A stretch of 64,000 nt of DNA from Telopea speciosissima. Its lineage: Eukaryota > Streptophyta > Magnoliopsida > Proteales > Proteaceae. Location of the stretch: positions 56,619,378 through 56,683,377 of the forward strand of contig NC_057926.1 in the NCBI RefSeq assembly GCF_018873765.1. Reading direction: 5' to 3'. This document shows, in pieces, positions 20,786 through 32,585 of this stretch. The notes under the pieces were generated by a model. It did not search any database. It saw nothing but the letters and a program-made list of their open reading frames with translations, and was not told the origin of the DNA. Numbering within the stretch: the stretch's first letter is position 1; every line of letters begins with the position of its first letter. The translations under genes were made by a program, and so were the position numbers.

Positions 20786-22558
20786 ATGGCTAACGAAAAT
20801 GCCCAAACCGAAGCTGCTCCTTCCCTCCAACCGGCCATTCTCCTTCACTCTCCATACTTTCTCCATGCATCCGACCAGCCAAGCACACCTCTTGTTACCC
20901 CCCTTCTCAATGGGGACTACTTTCCGACTTGGCATCGCGCCATGTTAATGGCTCTTGAAGCAAAGAACAAGTTGGAGTTTATCGACGGATCTTTGCTCAA
21001 ACCAGATTCCACTTCAACCGATCTACCCCATTGGATATGCTGCAATAGCATGGTGCGTTCTTGGATTGTCCATTCCATTATACCCACCATAGCTCACAGC
21101 ATCCTTTGGATCGACTCTGCCAGAGATGCCTGGCTTGACTTGCACACCCGTTTTTCACAGAAAAATGCACCACGGATATTCGAAATCCGTCGTTCTATTG
21201 CAACCTTACAACAAGGTCTTGAATCGATTTCAGCATACTACACCAAGTTGAAGGACTTGTGCGATGAACTCTCCTCATATCGCACTTTGCCTACCTACAC
21301 TTGTGGCTCGGCCACCACCATTCAGGGGTATTATGACTCCGATATATTGATGGATTTTCTCCAAGGTCTTCACGACTCTTATACTGCTGTCCGTAGCCAG
21401 ATCCTCCTAATAGATCCCTTGCCATCCATTTCCAGGGCTTATTCCCTTCTCTTGCAAGAGGAACGTCAACGTTTGCTTCATTCTTCACAAACACCACCAA
21501 TTGACCACGCCGCCATGGCACTAGACCGTTCCAAAGTACCTGAACAGCGCCCAAAACCCTTTTATCACTGTGTTTTTTACGGCAAAGATGGCCACTCCGA
21601 GGCCCGGTGCTTCAAAAAGCATGGCTTCCCGGACAACAAGAACCCGCGAAATAATTCTAAGGGCACATTCACACCTCGCGGCAATACTGCCCCACCCATG
21701 GCTGCAACCGTGACAACAGGACCACCTGCTTCGATCTTAGGGCCCACGCTGTCTGTTGACCAGATTCAACAACTTCTAGCATTGCTCCCTGTTGGTAATT
21801 CCCATCCCCTGGAAAATGTTGCAGGTAAGATTTCCATCAATTCTTCAATTGGAACCGCCCCATGGATCATCGATTCAGAGACTACTGATCACATTTGTTC
21901 CGATTTGACTCTCTTTTCACAAGTTTCAGTCCCACCTAATTCATTACCTATTACTTTGCCTAACGGCACTCACTCACCGGTCGTTAAAATTGGCACTATT
22001 TGTTTGTCTCCGTTGATTACCCTTGAAAATGTTCTATATGTTCCAACATTTAATTACAATCTGCTTTCTATTTCTAAATTTACTTCTAATACTTCTTGTG
22101 AAGTACTAATTTCCAAACTTTCTTGCATTTTTCAGGACCCACGTTCGAAGACGATTATTGCGAGGGGTAAACAGCATGGAGATCTTTACTTTCTGGACCT
22201 TCACAGTCCATCTGTCGCTACTGCTAATCATAATAAATTGGACCTTTGGCACTGCCGCCTAGGTCACCCTGGTTCATCCATTTTATCTTCTTTGAAACAT
22301 TTGGACTCTAATATTAACTTTCATAAGGATTGTTCATGTATTGTTTGCCCTATGGCAAAACAAACACTCTTACCATTTCCAAATAGCTCTATTTCAACTA
22401 CATCTATTTTTTATATGATACATCTTGACGTTTGGGGACCGTATAGAACTCCAACCTTATCCGGGGCACGTTATTTTCTAACCATTGTGGATGATTTTTC
22501 TAGAACAACTTGGGTTTATCTTATGCAGCACAAAGCTGAAGTTCCTTTGTTGATCTAA
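20786..22558 (+). pseudogene. Copia Gag, zinc knuckle, protease and integrase start
   Basis: The frame starts MANENAQTEAAPS. A UBN2-type Gag runs to about residue 240. The zinc knuckle (HCVFYGKDGHSEARC) has lost its second Cys. The protease site reads WIIDSETTDHI where active copia enzymes have DSGA, so the catalytic loop is altered. The integrase HHCC finger (WHCRLGHP...CSCIVCPMAK) and the first core Asp (HLDVWGP) follow. A TAA at 22556 stops the frame inside integrase. Confidence 0.9.
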
Positions 22559-22570
22559 TCTTTTTTTTCA

Positions 22571-23149
22571 ATGGTTGCAACACAATTTGGCATCCAAATT
22601 AAAATCTTTCGGTCCGATCAAGGGACAGAATTTTTAAACCACCCTACATTTCAACATCTACAAACCTTAGGGGTTCTCCACCAATACAGTTGTGTTGCCA
22701 CACCACAGCAAAATAGTGTGGCAGAACGCAAGCACCGCCACCTTCTCAATGTGGCTCGTGCTTTGCGCTTCCAAGCCCATTTACCCATTAAATTTTGGGG
22801 TGACTGCATCCTAACAGCCACCTATTTAATTAACCGTTTACCCACCTCTGTTTTACAAGGAAAAACCCCATATGAATTACTTTTTGGTAAACGGCCTTTT
22901 TTTTCCAACCTAAGGGTTTTTGGGTGCCTATGCTTCACAAGAAACACTTCACCTGCTCATAAGTTTGATAAACGAGCCTCCCCGGGAGTTTTTATCGGTT
23001 ACCCATTCGGGCAAAAGGGGTGTCGTGTCTATGATCTTCAAACAGGAAAAATCATAATTTCTCGGGATGTCACATTTCATGAACATGTATTTCCTTTTGA
23101 AAAAGTTTCAGATTCCACCGAGCAATCGGTGCGCAGGATGAGGCTCTAG
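22571..23149 (+). pseudogene. Copia integrase core
   Basis: This is the same frame as the preceding ORF, resumed after an in-frame stop. It contains [15 protein letters not shown] (second Asp region), [18 protein letters not shown] (catalytic Glu), [12 protein letters not shown] and FGCLCF. The frame is lost before the Pro-rich linker at 23150-23350. Confidence 0.88.
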
Positions 23150-23358
23150 CTCCATTAACCAACGAGCTACCTGTCCCACCTCCCATTGCGCCTTCTAGTC
23201 CACCATCACCACCGCCCACCACCGACCCTTCACCACCTCCTGCTCGACCACCACCCCCAACCGTACCACCACTTGCACCAACAAATCCTAGACCACAGCG
23301 GATTAGACTCAAGCCCAAACACCTCAATGATTATCAATGCTCGTTTACACACTCGCAA

Positions 23359-23922
23359 TTGCCGTCTTCAACAACGGTCCAAGATACCTCTCATCCACTT
23401 CATCCTTACTTACAATACAATCGTTTTTCCACAAAACATATTGCTTTCCTTTCCTCTTTGATTAGTACCACAGAACCTGTTACATTTACAGAGGCAATTA
23501 AATACCCGGAGTGGCGCGATGCAATGAAGGCAGAAATTTTGGCTCTCTCTGAAAATCAGACATGGTCCCTAGTCCCATTACCGCCTGGCAAGAAACCCAT
23601 TGGATCAAAATGGGTGTACAAAATCAAACGGCGTTCTGATGGTTCAATCGAACGCTACAAGGCTCGCTTAGTGGCTAAGGGTTACAATCAAGTGGAAGGT
23701 ATTGATTACACCGATACCTTTGCACCTGTCGCAAAACTAGTAACAGTTCGCACCCTCATTGCCTTAGCAGCTGTGAAAAGATGGGTCCTTCACCAAATAG
23801 ACGTTCATAATGCATTTCTACATGGGGATCTCAACGAAGATGTCTATATGACACCCCCCCGGGCTATCGTCGAAAGGGGGAGACCCTTGTTTGCAAGCTC
23901 CAAAAATCTCTATATGGCTTGA
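23359..23922 (+). pseudogene. Copia reverse transcriptase, N-terminal part
   Basis: Contains EWRDAMKAEILALSENQTW, GSKWVYKIKRRSDG, ARLVAKGYNQVEGIDY and HQIDVHNAFLHGDL (first catalytic Asp). The frame breaks in a C run at about 23853-23860 and continues one phase away. Confidence 0.92.
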
Positions 23923-24757
23923 AACAAGTGTCTCGACAATGGTTCTCCAAATTTTCAACGGCTCTACTCACATTTGGATTCTCCCAATCAAAGGCAGACA
24001 ATTCCTTATTTATTTTGAACCAAGACACCAAAAGTGTCTACATTGTGCTCTACGTAGACGACATTATCATCACTGGCACAGATAGCACCTTGATCGACAC
24101 AGTGAAAAACTTTCTCTTCAACAATTTTCACATCAAGGACCTTGGCCCGTTAAAATTCTTCTTAGGCATTGAAGTTGCCAGAGTACACCAAGGGATTTAC
24201 CTCTCACGGCGGAAATATGCCTTAGACATCCTTCAAGACAGTGGTTTCACTGGAACTCGGCCAGCTGACACCCCTATGGAGCTCAACTTGCGTCTCACTA
24301 ATTCCCAAGAAGAGCTCCTCACTGAACCTGCTTCTTATCGCAGGCTTGTTGGGCGATTAATATATCTCACAGTAACGAGACCAGATATTACTCACACTGT
24401 CAATATTCTAAGCCAGTTCATGCATGCTCCTCGGCAACCCCATTTAGATGCCACGCACAGGTTACTGCGGTTCTTGAAAGCCACCCCAGGCCAGGGAATT
24501 TTTTTCTCAGCCAATACCGAGCTCAATATTAGTGGTTACTGTGACTCGGACTGGGCAACTTGCCCCATGACTCGGCGATCCATGACGGGCTACTGCATAT
24601 TTCTTGGATCCGGCCCAATCTCTTGGAAGACCAAGAAACAAACCACTGTCTCATGTAGTTCGGCGGAAGCAGAATATAGGGTCATGGCAGCTGCAACCTG
24701 CGAACTCACCTGGATATCCTATCTACTACATGATTTGGGCATTGTTCCTACTCTAAA
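23919..24757 (+). pseudogene. Copia RT C-terminal part and RNase H
   Basis: VLYVDDIIITG is the RT active site. DLGPLKFFLGIEV and YRRLVGRLIYLTVTRPD follow. RNase H has YCDSDWA and SSAEAEYR. The element sequence ends after LLHDLGIVPT, and the residues beyond (LKDYRNEGRD...) belong to the flanking DNA. Confidence 0.92.
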
Positions 24758-25526
24758 GGACTATAGGAACGAAGGGAGGGATAGGACGACGGATGGGACA
24801 ACTAGGTGGGCTGTCCGGGTATATCGTGAATATAAATGAACTTCTCTACCCGCTCGAGCATTCGGATACTTGATCCGTCAAGGCCAGTAGTTGAGTCAAG
24901 GCCAGCTGTAGCGCACAAAGGAAAGTCTTTTCACAATCGATGGTGATTTTACTTTAGTCTCGGGGTCGTAAGGTTCCTTTCATACTGTCCTTGATGAAAA
25001 GGAATTCTTTGATCTACTTTATACGGGAACTAAGACAGACATGAGACACTGTGAATGAGGTCTTGAAGCAGTATAAGTACGGTCTGAAAACAGAAAACCA
25101 GGAAGGTCTTTCTAACTGACGAACTCGGCTAAGGGCTGTAGGCAGGCCAGGCCTTTTCTTTGCTGCAGAAAGAGGTGATGGGAGCCTTGTTCGGTATCAG
25201 GCTTGGTGATGTATCGGAAGCCAAAGTTGATGGCACAGTATTGGAGATTAATCTCAAAGCATCACTCTCCCATCTCCATCATGGTCGACAATGGCTGCAT
25301 GAGTGAATTATGAGCAATAAGAATCAGATAATCAGAACAGAAATCAAGAGAGAATGTGAGAAATTGAAATATCAAATTTGGAAGAAGTTTAGTAGTAATA
25401 AGTGGAAGCAAACTTAAAACTGGGTAGAAAACAGTGGTGCCACAAGTTTGAGAACAGGGATGGGAGTGACCTGAGAATAGAAAAGATGGAAATAGAAGAT
25501 AGAAGAGTGATAACAGGAATCCACTT
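24758..25526. other. Unassigned segment, possible organelle-derived insertion
   Basis: Base composition is more even than its surroundings, with stretches such as GAACGAAGGGAGGGATAGG and CCCGCTCGAGCATTCGG. The style recalls plant mitochondrial DNA, but no organelle gene was identified. It begins exactly where the copia element is cut. Confidence 0.25.
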
Positions 25527-25725
25527 CATAGTTGTCAAGGTGCCGCCTTGGTGTCCAGGCAGTTTTGTGGGGGCCTAGGCAACTCCTGCCTTATTGCAAG
25601 GCGCCTTGTAGTGGTTTTTAATGGTATCGAACCTGGTATTTGCCCTTATTTATGCCAAATATCATTTAAGATATTATTTTTTTACTTAAGATATTATTCA
25701 TAAATAAGCAAATACCCCCTATTTG

Positions 25726-25736
25726 AATCCAATAAA
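25726..25736. other. Left target duplication of the outer L1
   Basis: AATCCAATAAA here is repeated at 36990-37000, directly after the L1 poly-A run. Confidence 0.75.
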
Positions 25737-25756
25737 TAGGAAAGCAAATACACTTC

Positions 25757-27016
25757 TTGGGCGCCTGTCCCTCCTTCAACATCGTCCAAGCTTCTCTTAC
25801 CAAGCAATGGAAAGCTGCTGGATTGCTCGAAGTCCACCTCCTTGACTCTGGTGTGTTCTTCTTCAAGTTCTTCTCTGACGATGCTAAGTTTCGGGCCCTG
25901 GACGGAGCCCCTTGGATGGTAGGCACCAAGCCGATATTCCTCCGTCAATGGCAGCCCTATCTCCTTCTCCACAAGGTCGATCTCAACACCATTCCCTTGT
26001 GGATAAATCTTCCAGGACTTCCCCTTCAATACTGGACCCAAGAGAGCCCCAGCTGTATAGGCTCTGTCATTGGTACTCCTCTTCGCACTGACCTGCGCAC
26101 CCTCAAGCAGAATCGTTTATCTTTCGCCAGGCTCTGCGTGGACATCTCTGCTGATTCTCCTCCTCCTTCGTCCATCTTCATCAAGGAAGAGGATGGATTC
26201 TGGTTCGAGTAACCTGTGAAGTACGATTGGATCCCCACCACTGCCAGCACTGCAGAATCTTTGGACACTCTACCATGGCTTGCCCAGCCTCGATGCCCCT
26301 TGCCACAACGGCTCTTGGTACAGAAGCATCGCTGTCTCCTCCTGCTTCGACTTCATCAGAGAAAATTGCATCAGTTCTGCCCTCTGAAGACATCGCCTTC
26401 CCTGGCGAAAAAAGCATCGCAGTCTCCTCCTCCTTCGACTTCATCGGAGAAAACTGCATTGACTTCTGGTCTTTTAATTTCTAAGAATCGAGGTCGTAAA
26501 CCTCTCTGACTCCACCGCCATCGTCGTTGTCCCAGCCATCGTCATCGCGGTTCCTCCGCAACCGACACCACCGTCTCCTATGGCGACATTGCTGGGTCCA
26601 CTGTGCCTGGCTCTGTTACCGAGGTCTCTCAAGCCCTGGCTACGATTCCTCTGCAGATGTCTATCTCCTCGATCCCTGCGCAAGTAGCTTTAACAGAAGA
26701 TCAGGCGATAGAGATCTCTGGTCTTGGAGCTTCCCCTGAAAAGGTCCCGTTGACTTCCCTGCAATTGTCCTCGGACTCCATTGCTGAGTTTGGAAGGGAA
26801 ACTGGCTCACCTACCCCCTTTGGGCCGCCTTGCAGTTCCCATAACGAGCTAGCTCCTTTTGTTGGTGTCCCTGTCGCTGCCCTGACGAAGACCCTCCCTT
26901 GCCTTTCTCTCACTACACTTTTTCCCCCTACAACCTCCTCGTCTGTTTCATCTCCCTCTTTGGACCTCCCCCCCCCCTTTTGTCCCCTTCCTCGTGTACT
27001 AACATTTCTGTTCTTC
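25757..27016 (+). pseudogene. Outer L1 ORF1 (DUF4283 / zinc-knuckle), broken
   Basis: Begins inside the DUF4283 nucleic-acid-binding domain: CPSFNIVQASLTKQWKAAGL, DGAPWMVGTKPIFLRQWQP, TIPLWINLPGLPLQYW. The zinc-knuckle region (CQHCRIFGHSTMAC) follows at about 26235 in a shifted frame, then a Ser/Pro-rich tail. The start of ORF1 is missing, as expected for 5' truncation. Confidence 0.85.
27001..27016. other. Left target duplication of the inner L1
   Basis: AACATTTCTGTTCTTC here matches AACATTTCTATTCTTC at 32570-32585 with one difference. Confidence 0.8.
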
Positions 27017-27100
27017 ATGTTTTGAAATGCCTCTCCGTCAACCTGACTACCTCCACTTTCCGGCTATCTGCTCTTTCCGGTAGCCTGCCGGCGAACAGAA

Positions 27101-28687
27101 TGCCTTCCCTTTCTCCCCCCTCAATCCCTGACCCTCCCTCTTGCCCTGACCCTCCCTCTGAACCGCCCCGTTGGAACTCCTTCTTCACTTCTCCTAGCAA
27201 TTCCTCCCCTTCGACTGAAGGTCTCCCTCTGCACTTTGTAGCCCCAATCGTCGTGGGATCTTCCAAACGTGCCCTTTGCTCTCCGGATGTCTTAGATGAT
27301 GAAGCTAAAGTCGGGAATCTGTTTAGTGGGCCATTTTTAGGATCCAGACCCTCTTTTCACATTGTCAAAGCCTCTCTCTCCCACCAATGGAAACCTCTTG
27401 GCTCTCTTGATGTTTACCTGCTGGATGATGGTTTCTTCATCTTCAAGTTCTCTGATGAAAACAACAAAAACCGAGTGCTTGAGGGTGGGCCTTGGCAAGT
27501 TGGAAGGAAACCAAATTTTCTTCAACAGTGGCATCGCTACCTGCGGCTTCGCCGTGTTGATCTCTCCTCCATTCCTCTTTGGGTGTCGCTCCTGGTCTCC
27601 CCCTTCAACGGTGTCTTGAAGGACTTAGTCTTTGTCGGTTCGTCTTGGGAAACCTCTGTTCTCGATATGCGAACCATGAGGAAGGTGAGGCAGCTTACGC
27701 TCGTATCTATATTGAAGTTTCTGCTGAGGAACCTCTTCCATTGTTTATTACTGTGAACGATGGGGAGGATCATACTTTCAAACAGGAAGTTCACTTCGAT
27801 TGGAAGCCTCCCCATTGCTTAGTCGCAAGAAATTTGGACATGATTCATCCCTTTGTGAGCCAATTGCTATTTCACGACCATCGGAGCGGGTAGGAGCAAA
27901 GTTCGAGTTGCCTCATCCAAGGGGTCGTACCAGGTCGAGAGCTCGCTTGCCCCGGAATGCTCCGGCAGTAAATCAAGGCAGCATTCTTGGGTTTCCCCCT
28001 TTGTCCATTGGGCAAAACCGATTTGCAGCTCTGCGAGATGACATCCATACGGACTCTGGCCCTTACACCGTGCAGAACCTCAACTCTGCAGTCCCTCGAA
28101 GTCGCTCTCGCATGTCGCTAGCTGGAGATGACTGTGTTACTACCTCTGAACCTGAGACTGAACCTCCTCCAGTCGCCTCGTTGTCGGCTTTGCAGCCCCT
28201 GCACCCTGATCCTGGTCAGCTTCCCTGTGAATCGCCTGCGGAGGATCTCGCCTCTCCTCTGGTTTGCTCCCCTTCTCTCCTGCTTTCCTCTCCTCTTCCC
28301 GATGCTTCCCTTCCCAATGCTATTCCCCTTTCTCCCACTTTGATAGAGTCAGATCCCCTTTTATCCATTTCTCCTCCAACCATCACTGTTTTACCCATTT
28401 TGCCCTCCACTAAAAAAGGCAAATCCAAAAAGAAAGAAAAGAAAGAGAAAGAGAAGAAACGTAAAAAGTCGTCCCTCTCTGGGGCCCACCCTTCCCTCTC
28501 GCCCAACTCTTCACCTATTCCTGCCGGGTCGGGTAATTGTTTACTTGACCCAGATCCTGTTGCAAACTCTTTCTCTCCTCCTTCGTCCCAACCCGATCAC
28601 ATTCTTGGCTTTAACTCCTGCATCTCCCCTGCTCCTTTGATTTCAGCTAATCCTTTACCCCCTGGTCCTTCGATCTCTGCAAAATAA
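27101..28687 (+). pseudogene. Inner L1 ORF1 (DUF4283), frameshifted
   Basis: Starts MPSLSPPSIPDPPSC and has RPSFHIVKASLSHQWKPLGS, EGGPWQVGRKPNFLQQWH and IPLWVSL of DUF4283. Two phase changes (about 27590 and 27800) follow. Beyond them come a degenerate knuckle region (KKFGHDSSLC), a Ser/Pro-rich part and a Lys-rich run (KKGKSKKKEKKEKEKKRKK) near the C terminus. It would bind L1 RNA if intact. Confidence 0.85.
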
Positions 28688-28799
28688 AAACCCCTGCATC
28701 CTCTTATAATCGAAGGCATCGCAGCTCCTCTGCTTCTCGCAGCGCTAGTGTTTTAGCCCGTTTCTCTGGGACTGAGTTGCAATCCTCAAGTTCTCCTCA

Positions 28800-31700
28800 A
28801 TGAATCTTGGCATTTTGTGGAATACTCGGGGTCTCAATTCCCCTTCTAAACACGCTGCTGTTCGCTCCCACATTAGACATCTCCGTGCTACTTTTTGCTG
28901 CTTACTTGAGACTCATGTCAAAGAACCAAATGCTGCTTGAATCTCAAATTCCATAGTCCCTGGTTGGTCCTTCCTTTCCAACTACTCCCACCATCCAGAT
29001 GGCCGTATTTGGATCATCTGGGATCCCTCTAAAATCAAAATTTCTCTGATCTCCTCTTCAGCCCAATTCCTCCATCTAAGCTTCTCTGATGGCTTAAACC
29101 AATTCTCCTTTTTCTTCACTGTTACCTATGCCTTCAACTGCCCTGTGCTGAGACAAGATCTTTGGACAGACCTCCGTAACCTTGCGGGTTCCATAGATTC
29201 TCTCCCTTGGGGTATTGGTAGTGACTTTAATGTCATCAGATATGGCTATGAAAAACAGGGAGGTGACCACTTGGATCTTGAATCAATGGCTGCTTTCAAT
29301 GATTGTGTCGAGGACTTGAGCTTGGATGATCTCAGATGGACAGGTCCCCCCTTCTCCTGGAGCAATAAAAGGGCTGGTCCTGCAAGAATAGCCTGCAAGT
29401 TGGATCGGATTTTAGTAAATGAATCATGGCTGGCTTCCTCTCCTTCCTCCTCTGCAAATTTTGACCCCCCTGGTATATCTGATCACAGCTCCATAGCTTT
29501 ATCCATCCAGCCTTATAACTCCTTTGGCCCAAAACCTTTTAAATACTTTGATATGTGGTCCAAACACCCCTCTTTCCTGTCCACAGTCAAGGATGCTTGG
29601 GACAAGCCTGTGCAAGCTTTCTCCTCCCCTCTTTTAGCCTTGGCTAGGAAGCTCAGGAATGTAAAAAATACTCTCAAATCCTGGAACCTCAGCACCTTTG
29701 GAAATGTCTCCCAAAATGTCAAGGACTGCCAGGATAAGCTTGCAAATATTCAGATTCAAATTCAGATGGACAACTTCAATGATCAATTGGCTACCGATGA
29801 GAAAGCTACGGCCCTTGAATTATCTCTGCTCCTCAATCAAGAAGAAAGCTTCCTGAAGCAAAAATCCAGGATTAAGTGGCTTGAACTTGGGGATTCCAAT
29901 TCAGCTTATTTTCATCGTTCTCTTGAAATCAAGAACCAATCATAACTCCATAATTCAGCTAGCTGCTCCTGATGGATCTCCAGTTACCACTGTGAATGGT
30001 ATCAAAGATATGGCTGTGAATTACTTCAAGAATCTCTTCTCGGGTCCTTTGGATGAGACTGAACATGTCCCTGATAATGTGCTCAACAAGTTCATCCCAA
30101 ATGAACTCATTCAGTCTTTTAATGCCATTCCAAATGAGGAGGAAATTATTGCTGCAATTCATTCCACCAAGCTGAATCGAGCTCCCGGGCCAGATGGATT
30201 CAGCGTGGGGTTTTTCTTAGCTGCTTGGGATATCATCAAGGATGATGTTATCAAAGCAATCACTAGTTTTTTCCTCAACCCCAGCCAGATCAACGAGGTG
30301 AATCACAGTTTTCTTTGCCTCATTCCTAAGAAGGAAGGAGCCTCAGTGATGACTGATTTCAGGCCCATAGCCCTCTGCAACCTGATCTACAAATTTATAG
30401 CTAAGATCCTTGCTTCCAGGCTCAAGAAAGTGGTGGATCTGCTAGTCAGTGAGAACCAGTCAGCCTTCATCCCGGGTAGAAGTATTTGTGATAACATCCT
30501 TCTTTGCAATGAGATTGTCAGAGGATTTGACAGGAAAAACCATTCCCCGGCTGCTCTTATGAAGATTGATATTCACAAAGCCTTTGACTCTCTGAGATGG
30601 GATTTTATAGCAAATGTCATGAACAAAATGACATTTCCAGCAGTCTTCATTCATTGAATCCACTGCTGCATCTCCACTCCAAAGTTCTCAGTTCTTATTA
30701 ATGGCAGCCCAGCAGGCTATTTTGACTCCACTGTAGGGATTCGACAAGGCTTGTCCTCTTTCTCCCTACCTCTTCACCTTAGCCTTGGAATTCCTATCCA
30801 GGGAACTTCAGCTTTGCACTGACCAGAATCTCATCTCTCCCATTCCCAAATGCAAATCCGTCAAACTCTCACATTTGGCTTTTGCTGATGATCTCATGAT
30901 CTTCTCCAAGGCCTCCATCACCTCTTTTGAGTCCATCATGAACTGTTTGCAGCACTTTAAAGCTTTATCAGGGCTCCGCATCAACCCCCATAAGTCCCTT
31001 CTCTTCGTAGCTGGTGTCCCGGATGATTTCAAGGCTGCTTTGAAGGATATTTGTGGCTTCAGTATTGGTCATCTCCCAGTGAAGTACTTGGGCCTGCCTA
31101 TGATTCCAGCAAGACTTTCGCCCCATCACTGTACTCCTATGCTGGATCTTATCAGGAAGTGTCTACAACTCTAGAAGGGCAAGCTTCTCTCCTATGCAAG
31201 TCGATTGGTTCTTGTCAAGTCTGTTCTCCAAGCCTCCTACATCTACTGGTCAGGTATCTATGGCTTGCCTCAGTCCACCATTCAGTCTTTGGAGACCCTC
31301 ATGGCTTCTTTCCTTTGGAAAGGCACTGATGCCACTAGATTCCTCCGGCCTATCTGCTGGAACTTGATTTGTCATCCTTTAGAGGAAGGAGGTTTGGGAA
31401 TTAGAAGGATCAAAGATGTGAATTCTGCTGGCATTATCAAGCTTCTTTGGAAGATTGTTTCTAGGGCCAAAAGTATTTGGGTGGATTGGATATATTCAGG
31501 TCTTCTCCGCTCAGACTCTATTTGGTCGGTCCAAATACATTCAGATGCTTCTTGGACCTGGTGCAAGATTCTTGAGAATAGAGTTCTGACTCTTGGATCT
31601 ATATGTTCTCACATTGGTAATGGGAATACCACCTTGCTCTGGCTGGACCAATGGCATCCTATGGGCATTCTGCTTCACCAGGTTACCCCTAGAATGATTT

Positions 31701-32480
31701 ATGACTCGGGGCTTCCTAGAAATGCTTTGGTGGCTGATATTCTAAATGAAGATGGATGGGACCCCCCTGACTCCACCTCCCCTACTCTTACTTCTATTTG
31801 GGCTCTCCTTCCTACAATTTCCAGAAGACCTTTCAACAGGGAAGACTGTGTCTCTTGGATGCCTAGCACTTCGGGAAAGTTCAGCACTAAATCAGTTTGG
31901 GACCTTGTCAGAACTAGCCTTCCGCTTGTCCCTTGGAGGAAACTTGTCTGGTACAAGCACCACATTCCAAGACACAGCTTCACGGTCTAGAGAGTCTTAT
32001 CCAACTACCTCCCAACGCAAGCTTTCCTCAGACACCGGCACATTATGGTCTCCCCCAACTGTGGCCTTTGTTGGAATGGGACTGAAGATACAAATCACCT
32101 CTTCTTTGGCTGCCCCTTCACTCGCTCTATCTGGAAGGGCATCCTTTCCAAATGTTGGCCGTCAAACAGGAGGATTCTTCCTTTTGATCGTGAGTGGATT
32201 TGGGTTGATATGACTTTTGGTGGCTCTACTATCTGTGATATGATTGGGAGATTGGCTTTCTCGGCAGCTGTCAACCACATTTGGATGGAGAGAAATCTTA
32301 GGAAATGGACCTCCAAATCGAGATCTACCAACCAGATTTGGGATTCCATCTCTTTTAAAATCAAAACTAAAATTAGTTTAGATGCTCCCTCTACTTGTAT
32401 TGACACCCCAAGGAATAGACTCATTGTTGTATCCTGGGGCCTTTCTTCTATCACCCTTACGCCAGCGGGCTCCGTTGTTT
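28800..32480 (+). pseudogene. Inner L1 ORF2 (endonuclease, RT, zf-RVT), broken
   Basis: Starts MNLGILWNTRGLNSPSKH. The endonuclease has LLETHVKEP, SDFNVIRYGYEKQG (the usual GGDFN reads GSDFN) and ISDHSSIAL. RT has RAPGPDGFSVGFF, CLIPKKEGASVMTDFRPIAL, LMKIDIHKAFDSLRWDF and HLAFADDLMIFSKA (active-site FADD intact). The C terminus has GLCWNGTEDTNHLFFGCPF, the zinc-binding CCHC of zf-RVT. Lesions: TGA near 28938, a frameshift near 29930, stops near 30655, 31172 and 31988. Confidence 0.9.
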
Positions 32481-32585
32481 GAGCCTTTTCTCTTGGTCCT
32501 TGTCTCTTGTTTCTTCCCTCCTATTTGAGGGCTGCTTTTAGTAATGAAATTTTTATTCACCCAAAAAAAAACATTTCTATTCTTC

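Larger units (their letters stand above)
20370..24757 (+). mobile_element. Ty1/copia retrotransposon, degenerate and 3'-truncated
   Basis: Gag, protease, integrase, reverse transcriptase and RNase H follow in copia order (integrase before RT). A degenerate primer site TGGTATTAGCC is at 20671. The element stops abruptly near 24757, inside the RNase H C terminus after DLGIVPT, and no 3' LTR was found. Stops and frameshifts break the polyprotein at about 22556, between 23149 and 23359, and near 23855. Confidence 0.9.
27017..32569 (+). mobile_element. Inner L1 LINE, near full length, inactive
   Basis: ORF1 with DUF4283 and ORF2 with endonuclease, reverse transcriptase and zf-RVT are present, ending in a short poly-A (32563-32571). 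A 16-bp target duplication shows it inserted into the ORF1 region of an older L1. Stops and frameshifts occur in both ORFs. Confidence 0.88.

Noticed and set aside
23070-23327. Gly-rich minus-strand frame
   Set aside because: Antisense shadow of the Pro/His-rich linker between copia integrase and reverse transcriptase.
26899-27100. Open frame bridging two ORF1 copies as one long protein
   Set aside because: The 16-bp duplication at 27001 and 32570 shows two separate L1 elements meeting here.
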